A stretch of DNA of 64,000 bases from Paraburkholderia sp. (GTDB lineage Bacteria > Pseudomonadota > Gammaproteobacteria > Burkholderiales > Burkholderiaceae), in assembly GCA_031286755.1 (NCBI GenBank), contig JAITTX010000306.1, positions 1 to 64,000 on the forward strand, written 5' to 3'. This document shows, one piece after another, positions 1 through 8,070 of the stretch; positions within the stretch are counted from its first letter, which is position 1; the number at the start of each line of letters is the position of its first letter. Position numbers and translations under genes: made by a program. A model generated the notes under the pieces. That model had not been told where the DNA came from. It was given only the letters and a program-made list of their open reading frames with translations, and did no database searches.

Positions 1-1137
1 ATGCAAGGACGAATCTGGTCCGTGACGGCGCTCGTCTTGTCGGTCGGGTTGGCGGCCTGCGGCGGCAGCAACAGCAATAACAATCCATCGAGCGACCCCA
101 CCACCCCCGCCGAAAAGACCACGATCAAGGTGCCCAATTCGGCCAACCCGGCGTTCAGCTTCGACATCAGCTACACCGACTCCGGCAAGTACTATCTGGC
201 CGACCGCAACAACGCCTCGGTGGACGTCGTCGATACGCACACCAACGCGCTCATCGGGCAGATCAAGGGCGGCTTCACCGGCATCGGCAAGACCACGGAT
301 ACGTCGGGCCCGGACGGTCTCGTCGGCATTCCGGGCACCAGCACGCTGTACGCGGGCGACGTGAACAACATCAAGGTAATCGACACGGCCGCGCAGCAGG
401 TGGTGGGCACGATCGCGGTGAGTGACGCGGGTGAGCGCGTGGACGAAGGCTGCTACGACCCGGACGACGACATCGTGATGTTCGCGAGCCCGGGCGACAC
501 GCCGCCGTTCACGACCTTCATCTCGAACAAGACCCGCACCATCATGTCGAAGCTCACGTTCCCGACCTCCTCGGGTCTCGAGGCCTGCGTATACGATCCC
601 AGGACGAAGAGCTTCCTGATCAACAACGACGGCACGCCGGCCAATCCGGAAGGCGAAGTCGACGTGATTCCGGCGGCCTCCGTGGTGGCGGGCACGCCTG
701 GCGTGTCGAGCGTCTATCCGCTTGGCAACTGCTCGCCGGCCGGGCTCGCGCTCGGGCCGGACAACGACATGCTGGTGGGCTGCGACCAGCCTGAAGGCCA
801 GAAGCTGACCTCGCTGATTCTCGACCGCACCACGGGCTCCACGCTCGCCACGCTGCCCTTCGGCGGCGTCGATCAGGTGACCTACGATCCGGTTTCGAAT
901 CGCTACTTCCTGCCGGCGCGGCACGAGACGGCGAACGGCGTGGCGGCATCGTCGGGATACACGCCGCTGCTCGGCGTGGTGGATGGAGCGAGCCGCAAGG
1001 TCATCGATCAGATCCCGACCGGAAACGGCGTGCACTCGGTGGCCGTGGACGGCGCAACCAATCAGGTCTACGTGCCGTTCCAGCCTGGCGCCACCAACTT
1101 CCCGATCGGCGGCATCCTCGTCTACAACGCGCATTGA
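1..1137 (+). CDS. YncE-like beta-propeller lipoprotein
   Basis: A 378-aa predicted outer-envelope lipoprotein of unknown function. The N-terminus has a short signal peptide ending in a lipobox (L-A-A-C, Cys about residue 20), followed by a Gly/Ser/Asn-rich tether. The rest has repeated blades with YxADxxNxxVDVVD-like and SVAVDGATNQVYVPF-like strands, as in YncE/SMP-30-type seven-bladed propellers. Such proteins often bind ligands or sit next to metal or redox systems, but no catalytic residues can be named. The ATG is the first base of the window, so promoter and ribosome site are not visible; the lipobox position supports this start. It is followed by two hairpin terminators, so it is transcribed separately from the leftward cluster that begins at 1319. 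Confidence 0.85.
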   Translation: MQGRIWSVTALVLSVGLAACGGSNSNNNPSSDPTTPAEKTTIKVPNSANPAFSFDISYTDSGKYYLADRNNASVDVVDTHTNALIGQIKGGFTGIGKTTDTSGPDGLVGIPGTSTLYAGDVNNIKVIDTAAQQVVGTIAVSDAGERVDEGCYDPDDDIVMFASPGDTPPFTTFISNKTRTIMSKLTFPTSSGLEACVYDPRTKSFLINNDGTPANPEGEVDVIPAASVVAGTPGVSSVYPLGNCSPAGLALGPDNDMLVGCDQPEGQKLTSLILDRTTGSTLATLPFGGVDQVTYDPVSNRYFLPARHETANGVAASSGYTPLLGVVDGASRKVIDQIPTGNGVHSVAVDGATNQVYVPFQPGATNFPIGGILVYNAH

Positions 1138-1141
1138 CGGG

Positions 1142-1170
1142 AAGGGCGCGGCCCGCGCCGCGCCCTTTGT
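1142..1170 (+). terminator. hairpin terminator after the lipoprotein gene
   Basis: A perfect 10-bp G+C-rich stem (1142-1151 with 1158-1167, 6-nt loop) lies 5 bp after the stop codon and is followed by a short T-containing tail. The stem strength supports a terminator; the weak T tract may explain the second hairpin downstream. Confidence 0.65.
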
Positions 1171-1213
1171 TCACGCTTTCATCACGCTTCTAGCAGTCGT
1201 TCCACGCTTTACG

Positions 1214-1238
1214 GCGCGCTTCCGGCGCGCTTTTTTTT
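1214..1238 (+). terminator. rho-independent terminator
   Basis: A GCGCGC / GCGCGC stem (1214-1219 with 1225-1230, 5-nt loop) is followed directly by eight T residues (1231-1238). The orientation serves the lipoprotein gene on the plus strand. Confidence 0.7.
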
Positions 1239-1318
1239 CGCGCTCAGCTTTCGAACACGTGATGCAGCGGCGGCGTACAGGTGCGCGCCGGCCATACCGA
1301 AGCCGGCTGCGCTGTCCA

Positions 1319-2557
1319 TCAGCGCGCCACGCCCACAGCGCCCTCGGCTTCGAGAGCGCGAATCTGCGCGGCGTCGTAGCCGCATTCGCGCAGCACTTCC
1401 ACCGTGTGCTCGCCATAAAGCGGCGCGGGTCCCGCGGGCGTGGCCGCACCGTCCGAAAAGTGCACCGGCAAGCCAATGCCGGTGACGCGCCCGCTCACAG
1501 GATGCGTGGTTTCAACGATCATCCCGCGTGCGATGGCCTGCTCGTGCGAGGCCGCCTCCGGCACGCCGAGCACAGGACCGCACGGCAAGCCGATTTCGTC
1601 GAAGAGCGCGAGCCACTCTGACGTGGTGCGCTCGCGCAGGCGTGCGCCCAGCATCTCCACGAGCATCGCGCGATGCTGAAGACGCCCCGCGTTGGTGGCG
1701 AAGCGCGCATCGTCCGCGAGCCCGGGAATCGCTAGCGCCGCGACGAGCCGCTCGTAATTGCTCTGGTTCGCCGCGCCCACGTTGATCCAGCCGTCGCGCG
1801 TTGCGAATGCCTGATAAGGCGCGCTCGTGGGATTGGCCGAGCCGGCTTTCTCCAGCACGGTGCCGTCCGCGAAGTAGTTGGCGAAGGCCCAATACATCTG
1901 TTGCAGCCCTGCTTCGAACAACGAAGTATCCACCATCTGCCCGCGCCCCGTGCGCTGCCGGCCCGCATACGCGGCGCAAATGCCGAGCGCCGCCAGAATG
2001 CCCGCGTTGATGTCCGTGACCGGCGAGCCCGCCTTGATGGGCGCCTGCCCGGGCTCGCCGGTCATGCTCATCAAGCCGCTCATGCCCTGCGCAATGAGGT
2101 CGAAACCGCCCTTGTCCGCATACGGTCCGCTGCGCCCGTAGCCCGAGATCGCGCAGTAGATGAGGCCCGGGTTGTCGGCCTTGAGCGTTTCGTAGCCCAT
2201 GCCGAGCTTTTCCATCGTGCCGCGCCGGTAGTTCTCGGTCACCACGTCGGCGCTGGCGAGCAGGCGCCGCAGCACGGCGCGGCCACCCTCGGTCTTCAGG
2301 TTGAGCGCGATGCCGCGCTTGCCGCGATTGACCATCATGAACGAAGCGGACTCGCCGCTCGCGAGAATGGGCGCGAAGCGGCGGCAGTCGTCGCCGCCCG
2401 GCATTTTCTCCACCTTGATGACCTCGGCGCCCATGTCGGCGAGCATCATGCCGCACACCGGCCCCGACATGATGTGCGCGAGCTCGATCACCTTCAGGCC
2501 CGCGAGAGGGCCAGTTTTTGCGTCCTTTTTTGCCTCGCCGTGTCGCGTTTCATCCAT
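1319..2557 (-). CDS. class III CoA-transferase (CaiB/BaiF family)
   Basis: A 412-aa family III acyl-CoA:carboxylate CoA-transferase, expected to move CoA between a donor thioester and a carboxylic acid. Family features seen: the N-terminal GLKVIELAHIMSGPVCGMML segment with DMGAEVIKVE, the NRGKRGIALNLKTEGG stretch, and the catalytic aspartate in SPVTDINAG (Asp182), followed by GRGQMVDTSLFEA. Length is normal. The ATG is 2 bp beyond the stop of the upstream crotonase gene, so the two are translationally coupled. It is the last gene of the leftward cluster starting at 9291. It probably activates the acid brought in by the MFS carrier, with the crotonase acting on the CoA ester; the substrate is unknown. 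Confidence 0.9.
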   Translation of the reverse strand: MDETRHGEAKKDAKTGPLAGLKVIELAHIMSGPVCGMMLADMGAEVIKVEKMPGGDDCRRFAPILASGESASFMMVNRGKRGIALNLKTEGGRAVLRRLLASADVVTENYRRGTMEKLGMGYETLKADNPGLIYCAISGYGRSGPYADKGGFDLIAQGMSGLMSMTGEPGQAPIKAGSPVTDINAGILAALGICAAYAGRQRTGRGQMVDTSLFEAGLQQMYWAFANYFADGTVLEKAGSANPTSAPYQAFATRDGWINVGAANQSNYERLVAALAIPGLADDARFATNAGRLQHRAMLVEMLGARLRERTTSEWLALFDEIGLPCGPVLGVPEAASHEQAIARGMIVETTHPVSGRVTGIGLPVHFSDGAATPAGPAPLYGEHTVEVLRECGYDAAQIRALEAEGAVGVAR

Positions 2558-2559
2558 TC

Positions 2560-3384
2560 TCAGCGCCCCTTGAATTGCGGCGTTTGCTTCGCGAGAAACG
2601 CCTGGTAGCCGATGCCGAAATCCTCGGTGCCGAAGCACGCGAAGCCCTCGTCGCGTTCGGCCGGCGTAAGCGGTGCCGCGTTGCGCGCGCGGCGCACGAA
2701 TTGCTTGTGCCAGCGCGCGACGAGCGGCGCGCCCGCCGCAATGCGCTGCGCCGCCGCGAGCGCGTGCGCGCTCACCTCGGCGTCGGGCACCACGCGCGTG
2801 ACGAGGCCTTTGGAAAGCGCCTCGCGCGCGTCGAGAATGCGGCCTTCGAGCAGGATCTCCAGCGCCACCGCCTCGCCCACGAGGCGCAGCAGCGCCTCCA
2901 CTTCGGCGTGCGCCATCACCAGTCCGAGATTCTTGATGGGCGCGCCAAAGCGGCTCGATTCCCCGCAGATGCGCAAGTCGCACAGCGCCGCCAGCTCCAG
3001 CCCGCCGCCCACGCAAATGCCGTGGATCATCGCGACCACGGGCACCGGGCACGCGTCGATCAGCCCGAGCGTGCGATGCATGAGCGCGCCGTACTCGCGC
3101 GCCTGCTCGACGTTCGCGCGCTCGGTGGCGAATTCGCCGATGTCGTTGCCGGGCGAGAACGCCTTCTCACCCGCGCCGCGCAGAACGATGCAGCGCAGGC
3201 CGGTGTCGGCCGCCAGCGCCTCGAAGGTGTCGCCGAGCGCGCGCCAGAGCATGCGCGTGAGCGCGTTGAGCTTCGCTGGGCGGTCGATCGTCACGATGGC
3301 GATAGGCGCGCTGCCTTCGGCGCCCTCGCCGGCCTCGATGCGCTCGGTCCGGATTGCGCCATGCATGGCTGTGTTTTCGTTCAT
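2560..3384 (-). CDS. enoyl-CoA hydratase/isomerase family (crotonase)
   Basis: A 274-aa crotonase-fold protein that should act on an acyl-CoA thioester. The oxyanion-hole segments are visible: AFSPGNDIGEF (about residues 63-73) and IHGICVGGGLELA (about 110-122). The second acidic residue of classical hydratases is present in LEILLEG, but the first (the Glu of the usual GxPE motif) is replaced in GAPIKNLGLV. Simple hydration is therefore uncertain; decarboxylation, isomerisation or hydrolysis are possible. The start was chosen at the first ATG of the domain, 32 bp after the carrier gene. It is coupled to the CoA-transferase gene downstream (2-bp gap). Confidence 0.88.
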   Translation of the reverse strand: MNENTAMHGAIRTERIEAGEGAEGSAPIAIVTIDRPAKLNALTRMLWRALGDTFEALAADTGLRCIVLRGAGEKAFSPGNDIGEFATERANVEQAREYGALMHRTLGLIDACPVPVVAMIHGICVGGGLELAALCDLRICGESSRFGAPIKNLGLVMAHAEVEALLRLVGEAVALEILLEGRILDAREALSKGLVTRVVPDAEVSAHALAAAQRIAAGAPLVARWHKQFVRRARNAAPLTPAERDEGFACFGTEDFGIGYQAFLAKQTPQFKGR

Positions 3385-3416
3385 GCCCGTTCCTCTCCAG
3401 TCGGTCGCTTCCGCGC

Positions 3417-4703
3417 TCAGGCCGTCGTCTGTGCATGTGCACCGTCGACCGAACCCGCTGCGTTGTCGAGCGAGCGGTCCGGGCGCATCGTGAACGACAG
3501 CACGATGCCTAGCGCCATGATCGCCATCGACACCGTGAACGGCAGATTCCAGTTGCCGGTGCGGTCGATCAGCCAGCCTCCCACCACGGGGCTCACGATG
3601 GCTGCGGCGGCCGAGCCCGTGTTCATGATCCCGCTCGCGGTGCCCGCGTGCTTCGGCGCGATGTCCATGGGCACGGCCCACATCGGCCCGATGGTCATTT
3701 CGTTGAAGAAGAAGCCCGCGCTCAGGCACAGCGCCGCGAGCGTCACCGTCACGTTCTGCGCGAGCAGGATGGGCGCGAGCGAGAGCAGCGTGAGCAGCAT
3801 GCACACGCCCACCATCACGTTGCGCGCGAGACGCAGGTTGCGGCTCTTCTTGAGGATGCGGTCGGTCACGGAGCCGCCGAGCCAGTCGCCCAGCACGCCC
3901 GCGAAGAACACACCCGAGGCGAACAGCGCGGACTTGCCCAGATGCATATGGTAGTTGTGCAGGAAGTACTGCGGAATCCAGCCGAGAAAGAGCCACAGCA
4001 CCCAGCCGTAGCAAAAGTACACGGCCGTGACCGGCGACATGCGCGCCATGAGCCGCCGCCACGGCACCGGCGTGCGCTCCTTCGCGCCCGAGTAGCGCTC
4101 GAGCCCCTCGCATTCCGCCTCGGTGATGGCCGGATGCGAGCGCGGGTCGTCGCGGAAGTACCAGATCCACAGAACGGCCCAGAGGAAGCTCGCAATACCC
4201 GTGACGATGAAGGCGCCGCGCCAGCCCGACATCAGCATGAGCCAGACGATGAGCGGCGGCGCGATGGCGTTGCCGATGCGCGAGGCCGCGTGCGTTGTGC
4301 CCTGCGCGAAGCCGCGGCGGCTTGCGGGCATCCAGTTCGACATCGCGCGCGTGGCCGTGGGGAACGTCGCGCCTTCGCCGAGACCCAGCAGCACGCGCGC
4401 CACGATCATGGAGGCGAAACCGCCCGCGAGACCGGTGAGCACGGTGGCGCCAGCCCAGATCACGGCGCAGATGGCGAGCGTGCGACGCGGGCCGAAGCGG
4501 TCGCCGACCCAGCCGCCAATGATCTGAAACAGCAGATAGGGATACGCGAAGGCGGAAAACACGATGCCGACCTCGGTATGCGAGAGATGCAGCTCCGCCG
4601 CGAACTGACTGGCGGCCGTGCTCACGTTAACGCGATCGACGTAGGTGATGAGGTACATCGCGCACAGCAATAGCAGCACGCGTGTGGTGGCTCGGCGCAT
4701 CAT
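3417..4703 (-). CDS. MFS transporter, anion:cation symporter (ACS) family
   Basis: A 428-aa inner-membrane proton-coupled carrier with 12 predicted membrane helices. The N-terminus (MYLITYVDRVNVSTAASQF) and the loop GGWVGDRFGPRRTL are characteristic of the ACS family (glucarate, galactonate, tartrate and phthalate carriers). A second signature is LGLGEGATFPTATRAMSNW. It probably imports an organic anion for the surrounding CoA-transferase, crotonase and FAD oxidase. A good ribosome site (AAGGAG) precedes the ATG, and a second ATG follows immediately. The 136-bp gap to the upstream oxidase gene holds no obvious terminator. Confidence 0.9.
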   Translation of the reverse strand: MMRRATTRVLLLLCAMYLITYVDRVNVSTAASQFAAELHLSHTEVGIVFSAFAYPYLLFQIIGGWVGDRFGPRRTLAICAVIWAGATVLTGLAGGFASMIVARVLLGLGEGATFPTATRAMSNWMPASRRGFAQGTTHAASRIGNAIAPPLIVWLMLMSGWRGAFIVTGIASFLWAVLWIWYFRDDPRSHPAITEAECEGLERYSGAKERTPVPWRRLMARMSPVTAVYFCYGWVLWLFLGWIPQYFLHNYHMHLGKSALFASGVFFAGVLGDWLGGSVTDRILKKSRNLRLARNVMVGVCMLLTLLSLAPILLAQNVTVTLAALCLSAGFFFNEMTIGPMWAVPMDIAPKHAGTASGIMNTGSAAAAIVSPVVGGWLIDRTGNWNLPFTVSMAIMALGIVLSFTMRPDRSLDNAAGSVDGAHAQTTA

Positions 4704-4839
4704 CGTCTCCTTTCTGGAAGTGTGCGGGCGCGGCGCACAGGCATGCGCGCACGGCCCCGCTTCGCCTTATCGGCGTGTACTTCAGGACTCCGGATGTTTC
4801 GACTTCCGCTTCGAGCGTGGCAATCTCCGCTCGTGTGCT

Positions 4840-7800
4840 TCAGCGTGGCGGATCGAGCGCGCGCTCCAGTACCTGGGCCACATGCAGCGCGTGCGCGCCC
4901 GCGCCGTCCGCGATCTGATGACGGCAACTGGTGCCGTCGGCGACCACCAGCGCGTCGCCAGCCGCCTGCGCGGCGCGCACGGCGGGCAACAGCGACAACT
5001 CCGCCATCGCCAGCGAGGTGGCGTAGTGCTCGCTTTCGTAGCCGAAGCTGCCCGCCATGCCGCAGCACGACGATTCGACCGGCGCGAGCGCGAGCCCCGG
5101 GATCCAGCCGAGCACCGTCTGCACCGGCGTGAAAGCGCCGAACGCCTTCTGGTGGCAATGTCCGTGCACCACGGCGCGCGCCTGCGGCAGTGTCCGCAGT
5201 TTCAGGTCGAGCCGCCCCGCCTGATGTTCGCGCACGAGAAATTCCTCGAACAGCAACGCATGGCTCGCGAGTTTCGCGGCGGCCTCGCCGAAGCCGTAGG
5301 CCGTCCATTCGTCGCGCAACGTGAGCAGGCAGGAGGGCTCCAGCCCCACGATGGGCACGCCGCGCTCGACATAAGGCAGCAGCGCGTCGAGCGAGCGGCG
5401 CGCCTCGGCCTTCGCCTGATCGACGAGACCCGCCGCGAGAAACGTGCGTCCGCAGCACAGCGGGCGCTCGCCCGCTTTCGTGTTCAGGCGCACCGTGTAG
5501 CCCGCCGCCTCCAGCACGCGCCGCGCGGCGCGCGCCACGCCGGGCTCGATATAGTTGTTGAAGGTGTCGACGAAGAGCAGAACTTCGCGCGCGGCAGCAG
5601 TGCCCGGCATGGTGTCGCTCGGCGCTTGAGCTTTTGCCTGAGCCGTTGCTTCGGCCGTGGCCGTGAACGCCCGCGCGATGCGCGGAAACGCGCGCTCCTG
5701 CGCGAAGCCGATGCGCCGCTTGAGCCATGCCGCCACGCCTGGCAGGCGCTCCAGCGCGGGCAACGCGCCGGGCATGCGGCTCGCGAGCGGTGCATAACGC
5801 GGCAGCCACGCCACAAGCCGCTCGCGCAAGGCCAGGCCATGCGCGCGCTGCCAGGCCGCGCGCGCCTCGATCTTCATGCGAGCCATATCCACGCCGGTCG
5901 GGCAATCGCGCTTGCAGCCCTTGCACGACACGCACAAGTCGAGCACGTCCTTCACGGCCCGGCTCGCGAGGCCGCCCTCGTTCGCGCCTTCGTCCTCGCC
6001 TCCGAAGGATTCCAGTTGCCCCGACAAGGCAAGCCGCAGCGTGTTCGCGCGCCCGCGCGTGACATGCTGCTCGTCGCGCGTGACGCGATAACTCGGGCAC
6101 ATCGTGCCCGCGTCGAACTTGCGGCCATGGCCATTGTTGTTGCACATCTCGACGGCCTTCGCGAGCCCTTCGCTCGCGTCGCCGCCCGAACCCGGCGCCC
6201 CTTCGGCGCCCGTGAGCGGATCGCGCGTGACGTTCCATGCCGACCAGTCCAGCGCGGGCTGCCACGCACGCTCGCGATAGCCGGGCTTAAAACGCAAACT
6301 CGCGGCATCGTCCATCTTCGGCGGATGCACGATGCGGTCCGGGCTCATGCGGTTCGCCGGATCGAAGAGCGTCTTGATTTCAGCGAATGCCGCATTGATG
6401 CGCGGGCCGTACTGCCAGGCCACCCATTCGCCGCGGCACAGGCCGTCGCCGTGCTCGCCCGAGAATGCGCCCTTGTACTCGCGCACCATCGCGGCGGCCT
6501 CCTCGGCAATCGCGCGCATCTTGCTCGCGCCGTCGCGGCGCATGTCGAGTATCGGGCGCACGTGCAGCGTTCCCACGCTCGCATGCGCGTACCACGTGCC
6601 CTCCGTGCCGTGGCGGTGGAACACCTCGGTCAGGCGGCTCGTGTAGTCGGCGAGATGCTCGAGCGGCACCGCGCAGTCCTCTATGAACGACACCGGCTTG
6701 CCGTCGCCCTTCATGCTCATCATGATGTTCAGGCCCGCCTTGCGCACGTCCCACAGCGCTTTCTGCGCGGCAGCGTCGGGCATCTCGACCACGCTGCCCG
6801 GCAGGCCCAGGTCGCCCATCAGTTCCACGAGCCGGGCGAGGCGCGCAAGCTGGACATCGCGCTCGTCGCCGGCGAACTCCACCAGCAGCACCGCCTCGGG
6901 CGCGCCCACCAGCGCGCGCTCGATCACGGGCCGGAACGCGGGGTTGCCGAGCGCCAGCTCGATCATCGTGCGATCGACCAGTTCGACCGCCGTCGGCCCC
7001 AGCTTGACGATGTGCTGCGTGAGATCCATCGCCCCGTAAAAGCTGGGGAAGTTCACCACGCCCAGCACCTTGTGGCGCGGCAGCGGCTCGAGCCGCAGCG
7101 TCAACTGGCGGCTGAACGCCAGCGTGCCCTCGGAGCCCACCAGCAGGTTGGCGAGATTCGGCTCGCCGTCGCGCTCGAACGCGAGCGGGTTCTGGCAATC
7201 GAACAGATCGAGGTTGTAGCCCGCCACGCGGCGCAGCACTTTCGGCACGCGCTCGCGCAATTCGTCGCGCTCGCGTTCGGCAATGGCCCGCACGCCTTCG
7301 ACGAGCGCACACGTGCGCGCATCGCGAGACATTTCGGAGAGCTTGACAAAACAGATCTCGTGACCGTCGGCCAGCACCGCGTCGATGGCGGCCACGTTGT
7401 GCACCATGATGCCGTATTCGATCGAGCGCGAGCCGCACGAGTTGTTGCCGGCCATGCCGCCCAGCGTGCATTGCGCGCCCGTGGAAACATCCACCGGAAA
7501 CCACAGGCCGTGCGGCTTGAGCCACGCGTTGAGATGGTCGAGCACGATGCCGGGCTCGACCGTCACGGTGCGCGTTTGCGCGTCGAAGGCCACGACGCGG
7601 TTGAGCCATTTGCTCGTGTCGATCACGAGCGCCTCGCCCACGGTCTGCCCGCACTGGCTCGTGCCCGCGCCGCGCGCGAGCACCGGCGCGCCCGTTTCGC
7701 GAGCGATGTCGAGCGCGATGCGCAGATCGTCCTGGTCGCGCGGCACCGCCACGCCAATCGGCATGATCTGATAGATGGACGCGTCCGTGGCGTAGCGGCC

Positions 7801-7938
7801 ACGCGAGGCGCGGTCGAACAGCACGTCGCCGCGCAATTCGCGCGCGAGCCGCGCGGCGAGCGGCGTGAGCGCGGCGCGCGCGGACGCGGGCATGAGCCGG
7901 ATGGGTTGAACGAGCGGTTTGGGTGTGGACGTGAGCAT
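4840..7938 (-). CDS. FAD-binding and Fe-S-binding 2-hydroxyacid dehydrogenase (YdiJ-like)
   Basis: A 1032-aa fusion of a GlcD-type flavin oxidase and a GlcF-type iron-sulfur module, the architecture of E. coli YdiJ (D-2-hydroxyglutarate dehydrogenase) and related D-lactate dehydrogenases. Domains in order: FAD_binding_4 with ARGAGTSQCGQTVGEA and GGMAGNNSCGSRSIEYG (about residues 45-200), FAD-oxidase C-terminal domain (about 230-530), cluster-binding region with CNNNGHGRK (from Cys599) and CVSCKGCKRDCP (about 667-678), and two CCG domains (CCGRTFLAAG, SSCCGMAGSFG). It should oxidise a D-2-hydroxyacid and pass electrons to the respiratory chain. At residue 605 Gly stands where I expect a cluster Cys in relatives (CxxxxHC). 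It is the second gene of the leftward cluster. Confidence 0.92.
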   Translation of the reverse strand: MLTSTPKPLVQPIRLMPASARAALTPLAARLARELRGDVLFDRASRGRYATDASIYQIMPIGVAVPRDQDDLRIALDIARETGAPVLARGAGTSQCGQTVGEALVIDTSKWLNRVVAFDAQTRTVTVEPGIVLDHLNAWLKPHGLWFPVDVSTGAQCTLGGMAGNNSCGSRSIEYGIMVHNVAAIDAVLADGHEICFVKLSEMSRDARTCALVEGVRAIAERERDELRERVPKVLRRVAGYNLDLFDCQNPLAFERDGEPNLANLLVGSEGTLAFSRQLTLRLEPLPRHKVLGVVNFPSFYGAMDLTQHIVKLGPTAVELVDRTMIELALGNPAFRPVIERALVGAPEAVLLVEFAGDERDVQLARLARLVELMGDLGLPGSVVEMPDAAAQKALWDVRKAGLNIMMSMKGDGKPVSFIEDCAVPLEHLADYTSRLTEVFHRHGTEGTWYAHASVGTLHVRPILDMRRDGASKMRAIAEEAAAMVREYKGAFSGEHGDGLCRGEWVAWQYGPRINAAFAEIKTLFDPANRMSPDRIVHPPKMDDAASLRFKPGYRERAWQPALDWSAWNVTRDPLTGAEGAPGSGGDASEGLAKAVEMCNNNGHGRKFDAGTMCPSYRVTRDEQHVTRGRANTLRLALSGQLESFGGEDEGANEGGLASRAVKDVLDLCVSCKGCKRDCPTGVDMARMKIEARAAWQRAHGLALRERLVAWLPRYAPLASRMPGALPALERLPGVAAWLKRRIGFAQERAFPRIARAFTATAEATAQAKAQAPSDTMPGTAAAREVLLFVDTFNNYIEPGVARAARRVLEAAGYTVRLNTKAGERPLCCGRTFLAAGLVDQAKAEARRSLDALLPYVERGVPIVGLEPSCLLTLRDEWTAYGFGEAAAKLASHALLFEEFLVREHQAGRLDLKLRTLPQARAVVHGHCHQKAFGAFTPVQTVLGWIPGLALAPVESSCCGMAGSFGYESEHYATSLAMAELSLLPAVRAAQAAGDALVVADGTSCRHQIADGAGAHALHVAQVLERALDPPR

Positions 7939-8070
7939 CGGGCGGTTGGTTGAAACGTCAGGCGTTCAAGCGTTGCGGATCGGTGTGGCGGCAATCCCAT
8001 GCGATGCCGTGCCGATCCGTGTGTGATTGCGCGCCGATCGTGTGCATATGCACGGCTGCGAGGCTTGGGC

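Noticed and set aside
4645..7953. 1102-codon plus-strand ORF opposite the FAD/Fe-S oxidase gene
   Set aside because: Arg/His/Ala-rich antisense shadow of a well-conserved gene, typical for high-G+C DNA.
8042..8053. GTGCATATGCAC palindrome between the aminotransferase and oxidase genes
   Set aside because: Only 12 bp, inside a probable transcript, and not related to the GntR palindrome; such short palindromes occur by chance.
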